Source of the DNA: Galbitalea sp036271875
Lineage (GTDB): Bacteria > Actinomycetota > Actinomycetes > Actinomycetales > Microbacteriaceae
Assembly: GCA_036271875.1 (NCBI GenBank)
Contig: DATAZU010000023.1
Span: 1-64,000, forward strand
Length of the DNA stretch: 64,000 nucleotides
Direction of reading: 5' to 3'
Made by a program: the position numbers and the translations under genes. This document shows positions 16,528 to 24,655 of the stretch, one piece after another. The notes below the pieces were generated by a model. The model was not told where the DNA came from, did no database searches, and saw only the letters and a list, made by a program, of their open reading frames with translations. Each line of letters opens with the position of its first letter. The first letter of the stretch is position 1.

Positions 16528-17042
16528 CCGGGCGTGCCCGCCGCGACCAGGATCGCCAGCAACGGTACGACCCGAGCCCCCGGCACCTCGTAGACCCCAC
16601 GCTTACCCGAAACCAGCCACCCAGCCGTCGTCAACTCTTTCAGGTGGTGATACACCTGCCCGCTCGTCCCCGAATCCAATACCTCGACCAGCGCCGCAAC
16701 AGTGGTCGTGCCATGCAGCACAGCATGGAGAATCTGTAACCGCACCGGGTTCCCCAACGCTGCCAGCGCGAGCGCCTGCTCCGTCCAGTCCTGAGCAAAT
16801 ACAGCAGCCGCACCAAGCCCGTACTGCCAGCGCACCGTCCCACCGTTCGGCAGATCAACTGATCCGACATAGAGCACAGCGCCGCCCTCGGGCGCACGGA
16901 CTCGTAGTCCCTCCAACGCCCACAGTGCATCGTCCGTAGGGACCATGCTCGCGCCGCCCGGAACCTGAGCCTCACCCTGCAATACCTCTATCGCCCGCTC
17001 CGCCGCAGCAAGCCGCACCTCGAAATCCTCACTTTGCGTCAC
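16524..17042 (-). CDS. ArsR-fold winged-helix transcriptional regulator
   Basis: 172 residues from GTG at 17042. The C-terminal half (about residues 85-160) is an ArsR-type winged helix: LAALGNPVRLQILHAVLHG, then SGQVYHHLKELTTAGWL as recognition helix and a wing. The N-terminal 80 residues form an extra domain with several predicted beta-strands and no Cys metal site, so a metal sensor is unlikely. It is the first gene of a two-gene operon with secA2 and probably represses it; an inverted repeat sits 10 bp upstream of its start. Confidence 0.8.
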   Translation of the reverse strand: MTQSEDFEVRLAAAERAIEVLQGEAQVPGGASMVPTDDALWALEGLRVRAPEGGAVLYVGSVDLPNGGTVRWQYGLGAAAVFAQDWTEQALALAALGNPVRLQILHAVLHGTTTVAALVEVLDSGTSGQVYHHLKELTTAGWLVSGKRGVYEVPGARVVPLLAILVAAGTPG

Positions 17043-17051
17043 GATTACGAC

Positions 17052-17069
17052 TATACGTTAGAGCGTATA
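17052..17069. promoter_or_regulatory. Inverted repeat upstream of the regulator-secA2 operon
   Basis: TATACG-N6-CGTATA, a 6-bp-arm inverted repeat 10 bp upstream of the regulator start codon. On the minus strand it overlaps a TATAGT-like -10. It is a good candidate autoregulatory operator of the ArsR-fold protein. Confidence 0.5.
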
Positions 17070-17213
17070 ATGGCAAGATTCGTCTTGTCTAGTAATACGG
17101 GCGCGTTAGACGCACCTGAGTCCCGTATGCCTTTTCGCATGTCACCTCTCGGAAGTTCGCACATCCATGTGCTCCTCCCCGAATGTACCCATGTGACCAG
17201 GCACGCGTCGTGA

Positions 17214-17366
17214 TGGAAAAGGGTCGCGGAGGCGAGCAAAGAAGCCGATCGACTCGGCATCCCGCGAGTTCTTGTTCACTCCAGCAGCAGAGCTATTCCG
17301 ATCTACGAACGGCTCGGGTTCGAATCCCTGACCAAGCTCCTTCCACGACCGCTGAAGACACCGTGA
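17214..17366 (+). pseudogene. C-terminal remnant of a GNAT acetyltransferase
   Basis: The frame from 17214 to the TGA at 17364 reads A-S-K-E-A-D-R-L-G-I-P-R-V-L-V-H-S, then RAIPIYERLGFESL, which is the hallmark end of a GNAT domain (acetyl-CoA helix, beta-6 and YxxxGF). There is an in-frame stop just upstream, no start codon, and the N-terminal two thirds of the domain are absent. It lies in an otherwise gene-free stretch (17043-17524) of the island and is probably a decayed cargo gene. The rest of this stretch shows nothing I can name. Confidence 0.6.
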
Positions 17367-17524
17367 TGGATAAAATCCGCTCCGAAAGATTTTCCGCGGC
17401 TGCCGCGTACAAACCGTCAAAATCCACTCTAAATCAAGGCAATTTGGCATCGTGCGTGAGAATGCGTTCACGTGAAATTTCGAAGGTTCTGAGGGATCTT
17501 GGTCGGATCACGATTGGGGTGGAC

Positions 17525-18004
17525 TCAGTAAATGGCCTCGCGCTTGAATGTGTTCGCCAAGGTTGAGACCCATCGACGGCGGGCGCTACCCGTAAGGCCG
17601 AGAATGATCTCTGCGTGCGCACCGTCTCTTCGCGGCGCCCGCTTCACGCCTTTCGGATAGCGGTCTTCAACCACGCCAAACGGGTTGGGTTCTCCCTGTT
17701 TGCCTGGGGGCGCAACTTTCACGCCCCGTACAGCCTCAGCGGTCGATGTCGCAATGTCCCAGCCGACTTGATTTCGCTGGATACAATTCTTCCGCCCAAT
17801 GCCCAAACTAGGCAATTCTGAGTCCTGATAGATCGAGCACTCGTCGCCCCACCCACTCTTGGAGGGTTTGAATCCAAAGGCTGCGCCGGTAAGACGCGCT
17901 GGCGATCCGTCGTCAGGCTCGACCCAGTGGTTGGCCCGCCCTGCATCCGCATCGAATCTCCGAAGGATGACTTCACCATCGGCCAATGAGTCGCCCTTTG
18001 CCAT
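17525..18004 (-). CDS. Hypothetical protein, third gene of the TIGR04255 cassette
   Basis: 159 residues, soluble, no signal peptide or membrane segment. The N-terminal part (DGEVILRRFDADAGRANHW, then ARLTGAAFGFKPSKSGWG) resembles small proteins that follow TIGR04255-type genes, with a start of the pattern E-V-x-x-R-R and a later G-A-A-F motif; this resemblance is from memory, not a search. It begins 3 bp after the stop of the 208-residue gene and is the last gene of a three-gene minus-strand operon. Function unknown. Base composition is clearly less GC-rich than the neighbouring relaxase gene. Confidence 0.7.
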   Translation of the reverse strand: MAKGDSLADGEVILRRFDADAGRANHWVEPDDGSPARLTGAAFGFKPSKSGWGDECSIYQDSELPSLGIGRKNCIQRNQVGWDIATSTAEAVRGVKVAPPGKQGEPNPFGVVEDRYPKGVKRAPRRDGAHAEIILGLTGSARRRWVSTLANTFKREAIY

Positions 18005-18007
18005 TAG

Positions 18008-18634
18008 TTACCGAAGAAGAGCCGGGCGAAGCTTTGCAGTTTTCCCCATTCGGGCAAGTAGCGATACGAGCGTCTCGGTAGTTTCGGAGGTCAGCGCCTG
18101 CCCGAACTCGACTTCTTCGCTCAGAAGAACTTCCGAATCGTTTTCGAGTGCATAGACATCGAAGTCCCCGGACTCATCAAAGATTGCTGAAACGAACACT
18201 CCGCCAGAGAGCCACTGAACTTCGACCGCGCCATCTCCGGTTGGCACTAGTTGCGGCGTAGGACCGTCCTGCTCGACCAGCGCGTTCAGGAGAGCCCAGA
18301 GGCTCCATTCGGCTTCAAGGGTTAGCTCGACTTCGCCTGCGTTTCTAGTTGCATTGAGGCGTTTCTCGGCGAAACGCAGCAGTACCTCCTTGCTGGTGTG
18401 GTTCACAGCGCTAGAGATATTTGAACTAGCCACGAAGCCGCGCTCGATCTGAAAAGCAAAACTGGGCGATGAGCTTGCGAACATCGATACGTAAGAATCT
18501 ACAGCGTGTTTCGCCGCTTCGATGGTGGCACCCCAGTAGTTCGCTACGTTCCGAGTGAGTGCAGCGAAAGGATCTGAAGGCCTCGTGCCGAAGTCGAGGT
18601 TATACGTGGGTGCGTACGTCACTGTTGGCCCCAT
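18008..18634 (-). CDS. Hypothetical protein, second gene of the TIGR04255 cassette
   Basis: 208 residues. The N-terminal half is helical with no known motif. The C-terminal half (about residues 125-185) contains PTGDGAVEVQWLSGGVFVSA followed by FDESGDFDVYALEND, a beta-sheet pattern found in a family of small actinobacterial and proteobacterial proteins of unknown function that begin this region with P-T-x-D-G-x-x-x-x-W. Its start lies inside the end of the TIGR04255 gene (16-bp overlap), and only 3 bp separate it from the next gene, so the three are made together. Not a recognised enzyme. Confidence 0.72.
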   Translation of the reverse strand: MGPTVTYAPTYNLDFGTRPSDPFAALTRNVANYWGATIEAAKHAVDSYVSMFASSSPSFAFQIERGFVASSNISSAVNHTSKEVLLRFAEKRLNATRNAGEVELTLEAEWSLWALLNALVEQDGPTPQLVPTGDGAVEVQWLSGGVFVSAIFDESGDFDVYALENDSEVLLSEEVEFGQALTSETTETLVSLLARMGKTAKLRPALLR

Positions 18635-19422
18635 GCCTTTCTTTTTTCTTCCGGAACCACGGCTTCAAATGTGAGCGTGGCCAGCCGGTGTGCGGCCTTG
18701 AGTCCCTCGATGGGGCCTTCTGGGCGGCCTCCGACAAGGAGCCGTGCAGTTACCGTGAAAACGAGTTGCCGCTTGTTTGCGTATTGCTGAGGCTCGCCTT
18801 GGACAAAGACTTGCCCCTCAAAAGGATGCTTGTCTTTGATGTGAATGTCGCGGATGAACTGGAACCGGGTGAAGGACTCAACACCCGGCACAGTGTCACC
18901 CGGTGTTGTGAGAAGGAGCACGACGTCACCGAATGAGTCGCCCGGAGCGATGGGCACCGCGTTTACGTATGTGTATTCAGCTAGCGCGGGCGACCGGGGC
19001 AGATATCCCGCCGCCTCCATGAACTCTCCCATCTCGTTCCAGATTTTCTCGAACTCCGGCAGGAGCGTGTTGAAGCCGGGGTAGGGGCCTTTGCTCGCTT
19101 CTTTTCGCCAGTTCAGAATCAGGCGGTCGTTCTGTGTTTGCACCAGTCGCCCGTCACCGCGACCAGTGGCCCAGATTCGTCGCAGCCCGCCACCGTCCTG
19201 AGGAACGAAATTGAAAAGCACCTCGCCGCTCGAATGGAGCGGGGTGGGCGGCGTGCCTGGACGGTCTTCGAGGTCTGGATACCGGTCTTCCCAGACCTTC
19301 TGAAGGCGGTTAAGGGCCGCTGGATTGAGGCCGGTCACTGCGGGAAATTCGACAGCGAGGGCGGACTCGATGACCGGTGGATTCTTGAAGCTCGGCAAAG
19401 GAACTTCATACCAGTTGGTCAC
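18619..19422 (-). CDS. TIGR04255-type family protein
   Basis: 267 residues from GTG at 19422. The opening FKNPPVIESALAVEF is the diagnostic N-terminus of the sporadically distributed TIGR04255 family (pattern F-x-x-P-P-V-x-E-x-x-x-x-V-x-F). It continues with an RLVQTQNDRLILNWRK beta-hairpin and a C-terminal lipocalin-like half. The family has no established activity; members are patchily distributed and often sit in genomic islands. First gene of the overlapping three-gene operon, located between the SecA2 operon and the relaxase. Confidence 0.75.
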   Translation of the reverse strand: MTNWYEVPLPSFKNPPVIESALAVEFPAVTGLNPAALNRLQKVWEDRYPDLEDRPGTPPTPLHSSGEVLFNFVPQDGGGLRRIWATGRGDGRLVQTQNDRLILNWRKEASKGPYPGFNTLLPEFEKIWNEMGEFMEAAGYLPRSPALAEYTYVNAVPIAPGDSFGDVVLLLTTPGDTVPGVESFTRFQFIRDIHIKDKHPFEGQVFVQGEPQQYANKRQLVFTVTARLLVGGRPEGPIEGLKAAHRLATLTFEAVVPEEKRKAWGQQ

Positions 19423-19575
19423 ACCCCGATCATATGACCAGAAGACTGGAGCATGGTCTCCCCACTAGAAGGGCCGCTCGGCGTGGCGAATCTCCCGACA
19501 ACGATTCCGCGAATGAATGTACGTATGCTACCGTAGATAGTTGCCAATACATGAGCAAGAACATGAGGTGCGGGT
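19423..19575. other. Divergent intergenic region before the relaxase; possible oriT
   Basis: 153 bp separating the TIGR04255 operon from the MobF relaxase. It holds a short inverted motif TACG-N8-CGTA at about 19519-19534 and the relaxase ribosome binding site GAGGTG at 19565-19570. oriT of MobF systems usually lies next to the relaxase gene, so this is the best candidate location, but no nic consensus could be recognised. Confidence 0.3.
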
Positions 19576-22500
19576 GTGCGTGGTGGTGTGATCCTGTTCC
19601 GGGGTTCCGGTGTGGACGCGCGCCGGTACCTGGAGTCGGACCGTTCACGAGCTGACGAGTACTACCTGGAGGGAGGGACCGCGCTGGCGAACTTCTCGGT
19701 GGTCGACGCCAGCGGGGCGGTGATCGGTGAGGGTGCCCTGACACCGGAGGAGTATGCCCAGTGGGTGAATTGGGTGAACCCGCTTACCGGGGAGTCGATG
19801 GGGGTTCCGCGTCTGCCGGGTGATAGCCGGCGGGGGTCGCCGAGGTTTGCGGAGATGGTGGTGAACGCGCCGAAGTCGTTGTCGAGCGCGGCCGCTCTGC
19901 ACCCGGACGTGTCGGAGGCGTTGGACGCAGCGCAGCGCGACGCGGTGGACGAGATTCGCTCGTGGCTCGGACAGCATTCGGTTACCCGGGTAGGCCCGCG
20001 CGGTCGGCAGGAGGTGGTGCCGGTCGAGCAGCTGGAGACGGTGTCGGTCACGCATAGGACTTCGCGGGCGGGGGATCCGCACCGGCATATCCATTTCCAA
20101 ATCCGTGCGAGAGTCTGGGCGGCCGGAGCGTGGCGAGGGTTGGACACGGCGGCACTGTTCAAACAACAGGGCGCGATCCGGGCGCTCGGCACGGCGGTCA
20201 TCGCCGCTCACCCGCACCTCGCCCAGGTGCTTGATGCGCACGGCCTCACTCTCGATCCCGTCACCGGGGAGGTGGCCGAGCTGGAGCGGTTCAACGCTCC
20301 GATGAGCAAGAGGGCTGAGCAGGTACAGCGGAATCTCGCCCGGTTCGTAGCCGAGTGGGAGGCGCGACATCCGGGGCAGGAAGCGGGACCGGTGGTCACT
20401 GCCCGGTTGACGGCGATGGCGTGGGATCACGAACGCCCGGGGAAGAAACCATCGAACCTCAAGGACGAGACCGGGTGGCGTGCGGAGATGGAAGCCCTCG
20501 GATACACGCCTGGTCTCCCGCGGGCGCGTGTCCGCGCTTCGGTGGCGTTGGACGAGTTGCGGGTGCAACAGGTTGCCTCGCGTGCGCTGGACCGATGTGC
20601 GGCCGCTGCGTCGACGTGGACGCGGCATACGGTGCAGGAGCATGTCACCCGCATCATCACCGAAGCCGGGGTCCGTGCGGAACCTGCGGCGTTGCGGGAC
20701 CTGATTGCGATGACCACCCAGCTCGCAGCGGACGATTGCTTGTCTGTGCTGCCGCTCGGCATGGTGCAACCCGATCATGTTGCGCACCTCACCTCGTTGC
20801 ACGTCGTGGCAGTGGAGACGGAACTGCGCGACCTGCTCACCGCCCGTGCGAGGAATGTGAGTACAGCTGACGCGGGGCGTGTCGCGGCAATGTCGCGACT
20901 GGCACACGACATGAGTCTGGACCCGGAGCAGGTTCAGGCTGCTGCCGCGGTTGCCTCGACAGATTCGCTCGTGGTCGTGGAGGGAGCGGCGGGCGCAGGG
21001 AAGACCACCATGCTCGGCGCGGCGATCCGTGCCGCCGCTACGGAAGGGCGCGCGACGCGAATCGTGACGCCGACGAAGAAAGCCGCCGACGTTGCAAGCC
21101 AGGAGCTCGGCGTCCCGACCGACAGTGTCGCGAAGCTCATCCACGCAAACGGGTGGCGCTGGAACAGGGACGGCGTATGGACCCGCCTCGCACCCGGCGA
21201 CGACGACCCCGAGACGGGGATGACCTATACCGGCCCACTCACCAACACCCGCCTGGCCCGAGGCGAGCGGGTCGTGGTCGATGAGGCCGGGATGCTCGAC
21301 CAAGACGCCGCCCTCGCCCTCCTGACAATCGCGGACGAAGCCAGCGCGACCATCGCTCTGGTCGGGGACCGAGCGCAACTGTCCGCTGTCGGGCGGGGTG
21401 GTGTCTTGGATATGGCGGCGCAACTCGCGGAGCGCACGTTCGATATGACGACCGTGCACCGCTTCACCGACCCCGACTACGCTGACCTCACCGTGCGGAT
21501 GCGTGCCGGCGAGAACCCGGCGCTATTGTTCAACCAACTGCACGCCCTTGATCTGATCGAGTTGCATGACAGCGTGGAGGCGGTCCAGGAGACGATCGCC
21601 CGGATCGCGCGGCCCGAGGATGCGATCACGGTCGCGACGAACGACGAGGCCCGCGGGCTGAACGCGCGTATCCGCGGCGAACGTGTACAGCGCGGAAGCG
21701 TCGACGATACACGCACCACTACCGGCAGCGACGGGCTCGCCATCGGCGCGGGCGACGTGATCCAAACCCGGAAGAACGACAGCGAACTCGGCATCGCGAA
21801 CAGGCAGACCTGGACCGTCCAACACGTCGGAGAAGACGGCACGGTGTGGGTGAGGGAGACGGGGAGCGGACACAAATACCAGCGCACCGTAGTACTTTCC
21901 GCCGAGTACGTCCACGAATACACGCACCTCGCGTACGCGTCGACCGCTTACGGGGTGCAGGGCGCGACGGTGGACGAGTCGCATACGATCCTCTCCGACG
22001 CGCTCGACTCCGCCGGAGTGTATGTCGGCATGACTCGCGGCTGCACCAGCAACCGGCTCCACATCGTCGCCGTCAACCTGGACGATGCCCGGGAGCAATT
22101 CGCCAAAGCGCTCGAGCGCGACCGCGCCGACCGCGGGCTCACCGGGGAAACCCGTGCCGCACACGAAGCAATACACGGTCTCATTGCCGATGGACCCGTG
22201 AAACTCGTCAACCAGGAACGTGCGAAGCTCACCCAGCAGATCGAGCACGCCGAAGATCAGGCCGAAACGTGGAAGCGCGCGGTCGCCGCGCTCGCCCGAC
22301 AGCGGTACGCGCACCAGGCCGAGTACACGCAGCAGCAGGAACTGGTCGACGCAGCCGACGCGCGCTCCGAGCGGGTACGCGCCGAGGTCGCCACGCCGCT
22401 TATCGATCAGGCCACCGCAGACGGCACCGCCTATCTCGCCTCCCGGGAGCGGATGTGCGAAGCGACCGCCACCCGCGCCCGTGCAGGACGGCTCGGCAAA

Positions 22501-23040
22501 CGCGCCGCCAACCGTGCCGCAACCGACGCTGCACGCGAGCACCACACCATCGAGGAATCGGTGTTCGGGTGTTGGGGTGACGTGCCGCAGACGACCACAG
22601 GAATTCCCTCTTGGGCGGAAGCCGTCGCCCGGAGGCAGGTCGACACCGACCCACGCGTGGCCGACGCGAACCGGAATGCCGAGCAGGCCCGCCATGAGCA
22701 ACAGCGGCGGGCTTGGGACCGTGCGGACGAGCGCGATACTCTCCGCCGCGGCATCCCCGGGAACCTGCCTCCCAGCGCCGTCGAGGCCCGCGCCGCCGGG
22801 TGGCGCAAGCGCGCAGATCATGCGCGGCACGATCTCGCCGAGATCGAGGCGCTGCCGGTTATCGACGCCGCTCAGCTCATCCGTGACCGCGCCGCTCGGG
22901 CGGAGACTGCACGGGCTGCGGCACAGCGTGCCCAGGCCGCACGCGACGCCGCGCGAGCGGCGAAGCTCGCCCGGTTCCGGTCGTCGTCGATCGACGTTGA
23001 GCGTCCTGGGCCGGGGCGCGACCGTGGTATCGGTCTGTGA
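19576..23040 (+). CDS. MobF-family relaxase-helicase (TrwC/TraA type)
   Basis: 1154 residues. The N-terminal TrwC-type relaxase domain (about residues 1-290) cleaves one strand at oriT; the metal-binding HUH motif is visible in DPHRHIHFQIRARV (about 165-178), and candidate catalytic tyrosines lie in SGVDARRYLESDRS and DEYYLEGG near the N-terminus. The helicase domain has Walker A EGAAGAGKTTML (about 468-479), Walker B VVVDEAGMLD (about 562) and a UvrD-like C-terminal end (YASTAYGVQGATVDESHT, about 790). A long Ala/Arg/Glu-rich coiled region follows. GTG start with GAGGTG upstream. It gives the island mobilisation ability in trans with a helper plasmid or ICE. Confidence 0.93.
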   Translation: MRGGVILFRGSGVDARRYLESDRSRADEYYLEGGTALANFSVVDASGAVIGEGALTPEEYAQWVNWVNPLTGESMGVPRLPGDSRRGSPRFAEMVVNAPKSLSSAAALHPDVSEALDAAQRDAVDEIRSWLGQHSVTRVGPRGRQEVVPVEQLETVSVTHRTSRAGDPHRHIHFQIRARVWAAGAWRGLDTAALFKQQGAIRALGTAVIAAHPHLAQVLDAHGLTLDPVTGEVAELERFNAPMSKRAEQVQRNLARFVAEWEARHPGQEAGPVVTARLTAMAWDHERPGKKPSNLKDETGWRAEMEALGYTPGLPRARVRASVALDELRVQQVASRALDRCAAAASTWTRHTVQEHVTRIITEAGVRAEPAALRDLIAMTTQLAADDCLSVLPLGMVQPDHVAHLTSLHVVAVETELRDLLTARARNVSTADAGRVAAMSRLAHDMSLDPEQVQAAAAVASTDSLVVVEGAAGAGKTTMLGAAIRAAATEGRATRIVTPTKKAADVASQELGVPTDSVAKLIHANGWRWNRDGVWTRLAPGDDDPETGMTYTGPLTNTRLARGERVVVDEAGMLDQDAALALLTIADEASATIALVGDRAQLSAVGRGGVLDMAAQLAERTFDMTTVHRFTDPDYADLTVRMRAGENPALLFNQLHALDLIELHDSVEAVQETIARIARPEDAITVATNDEARGLNARIRGERVQRGSVDDTRTTTGSDGLAIGAGDVIQTRKNDSELGIANRQTWTVQHVGEDGTVWVRETGSGHKYQRTVVLSAEYVHEYTHLAYASTAYGVQGATVDESHTILSDALDSAGVYVGMTRGCTSNRLHIVAVNLDDAREQFAKALERDRADRGLTGETRAAHEAIHGLIADGPVKLVNQERAKLTQQIEHAEDQAETWKRAVAALARQRYAHQAEYTQQQELVDAADARSERVRAEVATPLIDQATADGTAYLASRERMCEATATRARAGRLGKRAANRAATDAAREHHTIEESVFGCWGDVPQTTTGIPSWAEAVARRQVDTDPRVADANRNAEQARHEQQRRAWDRADERDTLRRGIPGNLPPSAVEARAAGWRKRADHARHDLAEIEALPVIDAAQLIRDRAARAETARAAAQRAQAARDAARAAKLARFRSSSIDVERPGPGRDRGIGL

Positions 23041-23090
23041 CGCGGGTCGTTGCCTTCCCGGGGATGGGCATCCCGCCGTACACTTGACCC

Positions 23091-23345
23091 ATGGCACCGG
23101 AGGTCGCAGAGGTCGAGAGGGCACTGCTCGCGCTCGCTCCCGAAGAGCGCGCCGCGGTCATTCATACCGGGCTGCTCAGTCTCGACGGCGGTAACGCCAA
23201 TGCGCCCCAAGACGAGATCGACGACGCATGGCGCGGTGAAATCGGCAACCGGCTCGATGACGTCTTGCAAGGCAGGGTCGAGCTCGGGTCGTTCGAGGCA
23301 ACCCGCGCCAAGTTCGCCGCCAAGTACCCAGCTTCCACTCGGTGA
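23091..23345 (+). CDS. Addiction-module antitoxin (PF09720-like)
   Basis: 84 residues. The pattern L-A-L-A-P-E-E-R-A-A-V near the N-terminus, then a conserved AWRGEIGNRLDDVLQG block, matches the unstable-antitoxin component family (TIGR02574/PF09720), short acidic proteins that bind and neutralise a cognate RelE/ParE toxin. It starts with ATG 50 bp after the relaxase, and its stop overlaps the toxin start by 4 bp (GTGA). Antitoxin-first order and coupling are typical for type II modules. Confidence 0.85.
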   Translation: MAPEVAEVERALLALAPEERAAVIHTGLLSLDGGNANAPQDEIDDAWRGEIGNRLDDVLQGRVELGSFEATRAKFAAKYPASTR

Positions 23346-23668
23346 CTCACGAACACCCGGAGCACCCCGACGCGGGTGCAGAGTTGTTCGCTGCTGCCGA
23401 GAGATACGAGCAGACAGAACCGGGGCTCGGCCACGCGCTCTTTGATGAAGTGGCCGACGCGATCGAGGCGATCGAGATGTACCCGGAAGGCTGGCCGCCT
23501 TTTCCCGGCTGGGACCGGGAGCCGATCGTTCGCACTAAAGGCACGAAGCGGTTCCACCATCGGGTCGTCTACTTCCTGCGCGACGGCGAGCCGGTGATCC
23601 TGGCATACGCGCACGAGAGTCAGGAGCCGGGCTATTGGGAGCGCCGCTACGACGACATGCTCGACTGA
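23342..23668 (+). CDS. RelE/ParE-family toxin
   Basis: 108 residues, GTG start overlapping the antitoxin stop. The fold signature is the basic beta-hairpin end RFHHRVVYFLRDGEPVIL followed by AYAHESQEPGYWERR, which contains the conserved His and Arg positions of the ParE/RelE family. Members inhibit gyrase (ParE) or cleave mRNA (RelE); sequence alone does not decide which. On this island the pair most likely stabilises the element against loss. Confidence 0.85.
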   Translation: MTHEHPEHPDAGAELFAAAERYEQTEPGLGHALFDEVADAIEAIEMYPEGWPPFPGWDREPIVRTKGTKRFHHRVVYFLRDGEPVILAYAHESQEPGYWERRYDDMLD

Positions 23669-24139
23669 AGCCTCCAACGGCTGATTCGAGAGACCGGAGC
23701 ATTTCACGGCCCTCGGGAGATCCGCCCAAGCGTCCCTAGGTGTCCCCGAGCGTCCCGAGGATGACGATTTTCGCCCGATTCTCTAGTGCGCCGCGTGTGT
23801 GGTGTGGTTTCGTGCGAGGCCGGAATCACCCTGAAACACAAGCAGTTCCAGTGCGTATGGCGTGATTGGCGGGAGGGGTCGACTCATCACGAGACCGATC
23901 GTTTCACCTGCAGCGGTGATCTGCAATCGTGATACTCCTCTCGCTGCCCAGCCAGTCCCACGGTTTGAACTTCTTGACGCAAGCATCGGCGTCCCCCTTG
24001 AGAAAACGCATCAGTTGAGCGCAACACGATGACGTGACGGCAGCTCGGGCGCCCCAGTTTCCGTTCCTCGCTCGCACAGTCCTTTAACTCTCAGGTTGCC
24101 AAGTGCTCCAGACCTTGGCGATGCAATCGGCGACCGATC
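23669..24139. other. Gene-free stretch after the toxin-antitoxin pair
   Basis: No convincing gene on either strand. At 23735-23763 lies a diverged third copy of the right-end arm sequence (CCTAGGTGTCCCCGAGCGTC against CCCAGGTGTCCCCGAGTGTC at 25680). The remaining DNA is less GC-rich than the relaxase gene and looks like decayed or non-coding spacer. Confidence 0.5.
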
Positions 24140-24655
24140 TCAGGGCTCCAGGTCAACGTCAATTGGCGGGAGAGTTCCGCTCACCATCCTGATCGCACCC
24201 TCGAGGGAGATCTCCTCATCGTAAATCGTCGACGCGTCATGCGCGCTTGTGTACCGAATACGGGCCAGCAATACGGCAATACCGTCGCTGCCGACTGAGA
24301 TCGCCCGGGCGCCAATCCAGACAGGGAGCTTGCTACCCGGCACCACGATGCGGGAGTAGAGGTTGATTTTGTGCTCCTCCTCCGCGCCGGGAAGCCCTTC
24401 GATAGTCACTAGAGTGACGTTCGCAGCGGCCGTACGCCCGGTGTTGTGGATTTCGAACTTCAGCCACTCCAAGGATTCATTCGATAGCCATTCTGGAGTC
24501 ACGTCCACCGCAAGATACGGACGCAGGTCCGCTGTGATTTGCTTACGCACTCCGCCGAGCTGCCTCGCCGCGATCCACACGGCAACGACTCCCACGCTCG
24601 CACTGACTACGCTGGCGATCGCCGCAATGGCATCTGCCCAATTTGGAACGCTCAC
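24140..24655 (-). CDS. Single-pass membrane protein, second gene of the Abi-like pair
   Basis: 171 residues from GTG at 24655, chosen because it overlaps the upstream gene stop by 4 bp and places NWADAIAAIASVVSASVGVV (a transmembrane helix) at the very N-terminus. After the helix comes a short linker and an Ig-like beta-rich domain (FEIHNTGRTAAANVTLVTIE, then SDGIAVLLARIRYTSAHD). Topology therefore resembles small membrane-anchored proteins with a C-terminal beta-sandwich. No known enzyme motif. Co-translated with the Abi_C-like gene, suggesting an effector or membrane partner. Confidence 0.75.
   Translation of the reverse strand: MSVPNWADAIAAIASVVSASVGVVAVWIAARQLGGVRKQITADLRPYLAVDVTPEWLSNESLEWLKFEIHNTGRTAAANVTLVTIEGLPGAEEEHKINLYSRIVVPGSKLPVWIGARAISVGSDGIAVLLARIRYTSAHDASTIYDEEISLEGAIRMVSGTLPPIDVDLEP

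Noticed and set aside
17310..17340. GGGTTCGAATCCC looking like a tRNA T-arm or old att site
   Set aside because: No acceptor, D- or anticodon arm can be built around it, and it encodes the R-L-G-F-E-S part of a GNAT remnant.
19645..21459. A 604-codon open frame on the minus strand within the relaxase gene
   Set aside because: It is Arg/His/Pro-rich without motifs and is opposite to a fully supported MobF relaxase; long shadow frames are usual in high-GC coding DNA.
21523..23124. A 533-codon minus-strand frame opposite the helicase half of the relaxase
   Set aside because: Same reasoning: no RBS, no family signature, Gly/Val/Arg-rich shadow composition.
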